The notes under the pieces: model-generated | What the model saw: the letters and a program-made list of their open reading frames with translations, nothing else | Database searches by the model: none | Told to the model about the DNA's origin: nothing | Part shown: piece after piece, positions 60,183-64,000 of the stretch | Position numbering within the stretch: position 1 is the stretch's first letter | Layout of the letters: each line of letters opens with the position of its first letter | Position numbers and translations under genes: made by a program | Source: CAYVRJ01 sp964453645 | GTDB lineage: Bacteria; Bacillota; Clostridia; Christensenellales; JAWKQI01 | Assembly (NCBI GenBank): GCA_964453645.1 | Contig: CAYVRJ010000008.1 | Span: 54,433-118,432, forward strand | Direction: 5' to 3' | Length of the DNA: 64,000 bases

Positions 60183-60240
60183 AATACCTTCTTATTCTTG
60201 GATGGATAGGCTTTTACTATACAAGAACCCACGGTGGATG

Positions 60241-60411
60241 TCAACGATATATAAAATCTTTTGCAAAATCCAATTTGCCACTGACTAAATGGTTGTATTC
60301 CCGATTCAACACCTCCTCGATGATCGTTTCTGTTGTCTCTTCCCTCAGCAATGCCCGTATTTCATATAACTTTGCTACCTCATCTTTCAAAATAATTGTA
60401 AACTCTTTCAT
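60241..60411 (-). CDS. Small protein, 56 residues, ribbon-helix-helix size
   Basis: Translated from ATG 60411 behind TGGAGGTAAAATT: M-K-E-F-T-I-I-L-K-D-E-V-A-K-L-Y-E-I-R, then a helical middle and K-D-F-I-Y-R end. A short beta-like start followed by two helices suits an Arc/MetJ-like or antitoxin-type protein. Divergent from the gene at 60531 across an inverted repeat. Family not confirmed. Confidence 0.6.
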   Translation of the reverse strand: MKEFTIILKDEVAKLYEIRALLREETTETIIEEVLNREYNHLVSGKLDFAKDFIYR

Positions 60412-60434
60412 AATTTTACCTCCACAACACCATC

Positions 60435-60491
60435 ATACTACCATATCGAATATATTTATACAATTATTTACGGTTATAGTTTTGGTAGTAT
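60435..60491. promoter_or_regulatory. Inverted repeat between two divergent small genes
   Basis: ATACTACCA (60435-60443) and TGGTAGTAT (60483-60491) are perfect inverted copies 39 bases apart, bracketing the middle of the divergent region. TATAAT lies at 60501-60506 for the plus-strand gene. The layout suggests operator half-sites for a small DNA-binding protein. Confidence 0.5.
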
Positions 60492-60530
60492 TTTTAACAT
60501 TATAATAGTAATAAAAATGAGGTTCGAAGA

Positions 60531-60710
60531 ATGTTTAAAATTAAAAATGAATTTAAAAATGCAAATATATCCCGCAGTATTCGATTTACAGAAAAACTAT
60601 TTGAGGATTTATCCAAAGTTGCACATGAAAACGACATTTCATTTAATATGCTGGTTTTACAATGCTGCAAATATGCGTTAGAACATTTAGAAAAAAATAA
60701 AGATCAATAA
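60531..60710 (+). CDS. Ribbon-helix-helix domain protein, 59 residues
   Basis: ATG 60531, eight bases after GAGG. The protein shows N-I-S-R-S-I-R-F-T-E-K-L-F-E-D-L-S-K-V-A, then N-D-I-S-F-N-M-L-V-L-Q-C-C-K-Y-A-L. This is the classic Arc-type pattern of a beta strand with alternating residues followed by two helices. It probably binds DNA. It ends six bases before the palindromic element. Confidence 0.78.
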   Translation: MFKIKNEFKNANISRSIRFTEKLFEDLSKVAHENDISFNMLVLQCCKYALEHLEKNKDQ

Positions 60711-60716
60711 GGTCAA

Positions 60717-60840
60717 AAGGCTGACAAGAAATGCCCAGATGCTAGGAAACAAAAAATCCCGCAAGGGATCGTACTTCGAGTACGTGACCGAAGCGGGGTT
60801 TTGTAGTTGACAACGCAGATGGGCGTTTATTGTCAGCCTT
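60717..60840. repeat. 124-bp RNA-like palindromic element
   Basis: AAGGCTGACAA (60717-60727) pairs with TTGTCAGCCTT (60830-60840). The stem continues through TGCCCA/TGGGCG, a tandem G-A/A-G mismatch and TGC/GCA. Inside, AAAATCCCGC (60753-60762) pairs with GCGGGGTTTT (60793-60802), enclosing CGTACT-TCG-AGTACG (60770-60784). ATCCC-GCAA-GGGAT (60756-60769) can form instead of the inner stem. No transposase or U-tract. It overlaps the last two bases of the tlp stop codon. Could be a small structured RNA or a MITE-like repeat. Confidence 0.75.
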
Positions 60841-61066
60841 ACTCGCTGGTTCGATGGGCCTGATGCCAGGCCTCTTCCCGCGCCTCCTGCTGCATCTCGG
60901 GGATCACCTGCGCCCTGCGCTGGTTCTTCTCCATTAATTCCTTCTTCAGCTTCTCGTCAGAGGTAGATGCAATCATCTCCTCGGCTGCCTCCATGTTCTG
61001 CTGGGTGTTGCGAATCGTCTCCTTGATCCGCTGGGCATTGTTCTCTCGATTGTCTCGTTTGCTCAT
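60839..61066 (-). CDS. tlp: Small acid-soluble spore protein, Tlp family
   Basis: A 75-residue hydrophilic helical protein: R-E-N-N-A-Q-R-I-K-E-T-I-R-N-T-Q-Q-N-M-E-A-A-E-E-M-I, then E-K-N-Q-R-R and I-P-E-M-Q-Q-E-A-R-E-E. This is the Tlp pattern known from Bacillus spores. It implies the organism sporulates. A second Tlp-like gene is 22 bases upstream on the same strand. Confidence 0.85.
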   Translation of the reverse strand: MSKRDNRENNAQRIKETIRNTQQNMEAAEEMIASTSDEKLKKELMEKNQRRAQVIPEMQQEAREEAWHQAHRTSE

Positions 61067-61088
61067 TTTAGAATATTTTTTCTCCTTT

Positions 61089-61331
61089 CTAATCGTTTTC
61101 TAATCTTTGTTCGATATCTCGAATTTCCTTCTTCATAGAACCAATGGCGTGATGCCGATTTTTATTCCTTTTAATCAGTTTCGTCCGCTCCGCTTCATAA
61201 GGAGTTGTGTCCATCAATTCCTCGGATATCTCAATATTTTCTTGGGTTGTCTTCATCTTTTGTTTTAACTTTCGAAGCTTGGCTTCGCCCTCTGCTTCGA
61301 ATATCTGTTTTGTAATTTTTTCTTCTTCCAT
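61089..61331 (-). CDS. Tlp-like spore protein paralog
   Basis: An 80-residue protein whose second half repeats the Tlp pattern: L-K-Q-K-M-K-T-T-Q-E-N-I-E-I-S-E-E-L-M, K-R-N-K-N-R-H-H-A-I, M-K-K-E-I-R-D-I-E. I start at ATG 61331, directly after TTGGAGGTAAGT; the longer frame is AT-rich leader. More divergent than its neighbour, it is probably a duplicate expressed with it in the forespore. Confidence 0.72.
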   Translation of the reverse strand: MEEEKITKQIFEAEGEAKLRKLKQKMKTTQENIEISEELMDTTPYEAERTKLIKRNKNRHHAIGSMKKEIRDIEQRLEND

Positions 61332-61521
61332 ACTTACCTCCAACTTTAGTTTGTTCAATATCCAGTAAAAAATAATCGTATTTATTATCCAACACATACT
61401 TGTCACAAAAACTTAACCAAATATTAACACACTTCAATGGTTTTCTATCATTAAAATGTTGTAGAATTATAGCGTAAAATAGTATATAATAATCAGAATA
61501 TACTTAAATGAGGACTTACGA

Positions 61522-63396
61522 ATGTTAAAAGCGTTTAAGGGCAGCAAATTTTTTCCAATTATTTTAATAACCCTGGGATTGTTCGTCATGGTGGTTTCTT
61601 CTGGAGTTGCCCTCACTGACTTTTTTTATAAAATGTATGAAAACGAACTGCGGGTGGAAAAAGAACGCATTAGCGAAATCGCTGTGCGCAACAGCCACAC
61701 CACCATCAACACATTTAATAATTTTGAAAGCATCCTCACCACCGTTGCAAAAACCATAGAACAATACGATGTAATCTATTCCGCCGAAGTGATTAAACTC
61801 TTAAACGATGTGCTGGATTATCAAGGTGGATTTCAATATTTCGAAAGCATGTATGTGGTGCTCAGCGATGGACGGTGTTTTTCTACCGACGGCAAGTTAT
61901 ACACCCTCTCCGAGCACAACAACGAACACTATCTGGATAGACTGCAAGAGGGAAACATATTTTACACCGGGGTCTATAGACCCCAGTATAAAGATGGTAC
62001 AGCCATCTCCATCAACATGCCCTTAAAAAATAGGTCGGGAGAGTATTTTGCTTCCCTTGCGTGCAGCATCTCCACTGAATGTTTGTCCAAATATTTTAGC
62101 CAACACCGGTTCGATGGGCTTGAGTGCTTCCACTTGGTGGATGCTGCCGGTGGACAAATTGCAGGTACACAGGCCAATCACGATTTTGATATTTATGTGA
62201 ACTACTACAACGCTCTTCAATCCTTTGCCTTTCACGAGCGAGAGATTTCCGATGTGTTTTTAGACATTAGCCAGAGTAAGGACGATTTTATTAAATTCTC
62301 TAAAGATGATAAGGTGTATTACGCCTACTACCGCCCTGTGGGCATGAACAATTGGTATATGTTTTCGGTGGTGGAAGAGGGCGTGGTGTATCATAATACC
62401 GTTGCACGGGTGGAACTTTCTGTTAAATTTACCATTTTTATTCTTCTCCCAGCCCTGCTGATTTTCTATATTGTGTATTATTTGCAGGTGCGCAGCCGCA
62501 GGGAAGTGGAGCTGGAGCGCAAGAGTTTCGTTGCACTGGCCCAGCAGTACGGCGATGCAATCTATGAAATTGAAGTGGGGCACGAACATATCAATGCAGA
62601 TTCCGCCCTGACCATGATCATGGGCACCCGGGAACAACAAGGCAAAAAAGCCACGGGTTCGGAATTAGTCTATAAAGAAGATTTGGGGCTGTATCAACAG
62701 TTGATCGACGAGATCTTGTTGGGTAATAGCGTTAAAAATATTAAACTTCGAGCCAACGGGGGCAAGCGAAACTACTACTGGACCAGCCTAACGGCCGTGA
62801 TGGTGAAAGACCACAAGAACAACCCCCACAAGATCATCGGCATTGTGAAAAACATAGACGAAGAGGAGCGCACCACTCGCCAACTCATTAAAAACACCCG
62901 GTGCGATATGATGACGGGACTGCTCAACAAAGTTGCATCCCACCAGCTCATCGAAGAGGCCTACCACAGTGCAGCCTATGACGACGGCAAACTCTGTGCC
63001 CTCATCCTCATCGATATCGACAACTTTAAAACTGTCAACGACACACTGGGGCACCAGATGGGGGATCGTGCCATTGTGGACGTGGCCCGCAGGCTGAAAA
63101 ACTGTTTCCGGGATACGGATATTTTAGGCAGAGTAGGGGGAGACGAGTTTATAGTCTTTGCCCACAGCATTTCGGACGTGTCCCTCATCGAGAATAGAGC
63201 ACATCGGCTAAACTCCGCCCTGCGGCTCACCTATGAAAAGGACGGCAATAAAGTGGATATTTCGGTGAGTATCGGCATTGCCCTCACCAAAGGCCAGTGT
63301 GAGCTGGGTGAATTATATAAGCGTGCAGACGATGCACTGTATCACGTGAAGCGGGATAATAAGGACTCCTATTTTATTTCCCCCTTTACGGATTAA
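61522..63396 (+). CDS. Membrane diguanylate cyclase with Cache-type sensor (Cache-PAS-GGDEF)
   Basis: A 624-residue protein. Membrane segments at ~12-32 and ~300-322 enclose a ~265-residue extracytoplasmic domain of the double-Cache kind (G-I-F-Y-T-G-V-Y-R-P-like F-Y-T-G-V-Y-R-P-Q-Y-K-D-G-T). A PAS-like region precedes the GGDEF domain, which has GRVGGDEFIVF and an RDTD inhibitory site five residues before. It should make c-di-GMP in response to an outside ligand. Confidence 0.9.
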   Translation: MLKAFKGSKFFPIILITLGLFVMVVSSGVALTDFFYKMYENELRVEKERISEIAVRNSHTTINTFNNFESILTTVAKTIEQYDVIYSAEVIKLLNDVLDYQGGFQYFESMYVVLSDGRCFSTDGKLYTLSEHNNEHYLDRLQEGNIFYTGVYRPQYKDGTAISINMPLKNRSGEYFASLACSISTECLSKYFSQHRFDGLECFHLVDAAGGQIAGTQANHDFDIYVNYYNALQSFAFHEREISDVFLDISQSKDDFIKFSKDDKVYYAYYRPVGMNNWYMFSVVEEGVVYHNTVARVELSVKFTIFILLPALLIFYIVYYLQVRSRREVELERKSFVALAQQYGDAIYEIEVGHEHINADSALTMIMGTREQQGKKATGSELVYKEDLGLYQQLIDEILLGNSVKNIKLRANGGKRNYYWTSLTAVMVKDHKNNPHKIIGIVKNIDEEERTTRQLIKNTRCDMMTGLLNKVASHQLIEEAYHSAAYDDGKLCALILIDIDNFKTVNDTLGHQMGDRAIVDVARRLKNCFRDTDILGRVGGDEFIVFAHSISDVSLIENRAHRLNSALRLTYEKDGNKVDISVSIGIALTKGQCELGELYKRADDALYHVKRDNKDSYFISPFTD

Positions 63397-63447
63397 TGTT
63401 TAAACTTTTAAATGTTGCACAAACTAACAAAAAAAGGAGTGTGCAAC

Positions 63448-63876
63448 ATGAACGGCAATGCAGAACTTTTAAACTTTGTTTATCAAAATTCACAGATGGG
63501 GGTGGAGACCATCGGGCAACTGTTAGACATATCAGAGGACGAATCCTTTAAGAAGGAATTGAATTCCCAATTTGACGAATACAAGAGCATCCATGTGCGG
63601 GCAAAGGAAATGCTCAACGAAAACGGGTATGACGAAAAGGGAATCTCCACGCTGGATAAAATCAAGACATACATCATGATTAACCTGCAAACCCTCACCG
63701 ACAAGTCCACCCACCACATCGCCGAAATGATGATGATCGGCAGCAATATGGGTGTGATCGATGCCATTAAAAACATCAATCGATACAAACACGCAGAAGA
63801 AAATATTGTGAACCTCATGAAGCGTTTGCTGACCTTTGAAGAAAATAATATTCAAACACTAAAAGCTTATTTGTAG
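63448..63876 (+). CDS. Helical protein, possible ferritin-like four-helix bundle
   Basis: A 142-residue protein, nearly all helix, with long amphipathic stretches and scattered E/H residues (F-D-E-Y-K-S-I-H, T-H-H-I-A-E-M-M-M-I-G). The M-M-M-I-G-S-N-M-G-V-I-D-A-I run resembles DUF2383/ferritin-like proteins of Clostridia. AAAGGAGTG precedes ATG 63448. No metal site is certain. Confidence 0.68.
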   Translation: MNGNAELLNFVYQNSQMGVETIGQLLDISEDESFKKELNSQFDEYKSIHVRAKEMLNENGYDEKGISTLDKIKTYIMINLQTLTDKSTHHIAEMMMIGSNMGVIDAIKNINRYKHAEENIVNLMKRLLTFEENNIQTLKAYL

Positions 63877-63890
63877 GTTTCTTCAATGTA

Positions 63891-63918
63891 TTGACAGGAT
63901 ATTTGTGTATGGTATAAT
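63891..63918 (+). promoter_or_regulatory. Consensus promoter for the last gene
   Basis: TTGACA (63891-63896), 16 bases, TATAAT (63913-63918), the best-matching promoter in the window, 30 bases before ATG 63948. Confidence 0.85.
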
Positions 63919-63947
63919 ATACGCAAATATAATCACGGGGGAAAACC

Positions 63948-64000
63948 ATGGCAGAAAACACAAGTACAGACCTTAGGGGTAAACTGATATATCAAATATA
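63948..64000 (+). CDS. Partial gene, N-terminal 17 codons
   Basis: ATG 63948 follows ACGGGGGAAAACC and a consensus promoter. The visible residues, M-A-E-N-T-S-T-D-L-R-G-K-L-I-Y-Q-I, resemble the start of glycoside hydrolase family 13 proteins (I-Y-Q-I-Y region), but the piece is too short for more than a hint. Confidence 0.55.
   Translation, partial: MAENTSTDLRGKLIYQI

Noticed and set aside
60717..60840. Palindrome considered as a simple terminator between convergent genes
   Set aside because: It is far longer than needed, has no U-tract on either side, and contains ordered internal hairpins.

Overview
The window reads as a chromosome segment of an anaerobic, spore-forming member of the Firmicutes, most likely class Clostridia. 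Supporting signs are a desulfoferrodoxin, several 4Fe-4S ferredoxin-type proteins, the anaerobic homocysteine-forming proteins, two small Tlp-type spore proteins, a CdaA/CdaR pair, the order rimP-nusA-ylxR-ylxQ-infB-rbfA, and frequent TTG/GTG starts behind strong GGAGG sites. Genus cannot be fixed from sequence reading alone. I saw no tRNA or rRNA gene, CRISPR array, prophage or transposase.

Layout. 1-2.8 kb: start of upp, a MazF-type toxin without a visible antitoxin, the NAD(P)HX repair enzyme Nnr and RecX, all on the minus strand. 3.0-9.7 kb: an arginine operon argC-argB-hicB-hicA-argD-(half-size carbamoyl-phosphate-synthase-like gene)-argF-GNAT. A toxin-antitoxin pair lies inside it, and a candidate ArgR box precedes it. 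9.8-16.7 kb: a NIL-ferredoxin/UPF0280 pair for homocysteine formation, a PHP/metallophosphoesterase/zinc-ribbon cluster, prfB with its programmed frameshift, an EFR1-type flavodoxin-ferredoxin, tmcAL, and desulfoferrodoxin with a tiny exported peptide. 17.0-29.6 kb: rpoB-rpoC-(membrane protein)-L7Ae-rpsL-rpsG-fusA-tuf on the minus strand, driven by a near-consensus promoter and not preceded by rplJ/rplL.

30-45 kb: the DUF39 homocysteine partner protein, a cysteine desulfurase, cobS plus a phosphoglycerate-mutase-like phosphatase, YdcF, a secreted protein, a split LysO exporter, cysK, and the c-di-AMP operon cdaA-cdaR-FAD protein-ATPase. A REC-PAS-GGDEF-GAF protein and a LytTR regulator follow. 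45.8-54 kb: rimP-nusA-rnpM-ylxQ-infB-rbfA-nrnA-truB-ribF, translationally coupled through most junctions, with a leader hairpin. IF-2 carries a long Asp-Arg-Pro/Tyr-Gln-Asn repeat tract and TruB is short. 54-64 kb: phosphohexomutase, a DUF4358-MBOAT-DHHW surface-acylation cassette, an MFS exporter, two divergent ribbon-helix-helix-sized genes, a 124-bp RNA-like palindrome, two Tlp genes, a Cache-GGDEF protein, a four-helix protein and the start of one more gene.

Points that stand out: sulfur and methionine metabolism is spread over several loci (NIL-ferredoxin, UPF0280, DUF39, CysK, cysteine desulfurase). Both c-di-AMP and c-di-GMP enzymes occur. A family of GC-rich hairpin modules recurs between genes at about 2.2, 9.7 and 38.6 kb, with smaller relatives at 16.8 and 30.4 kb. 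The best candidates for something new are the half-size carbamoyl-phosphate-synthase-like protein in the arg operon and the structured element at 60.7 kb.
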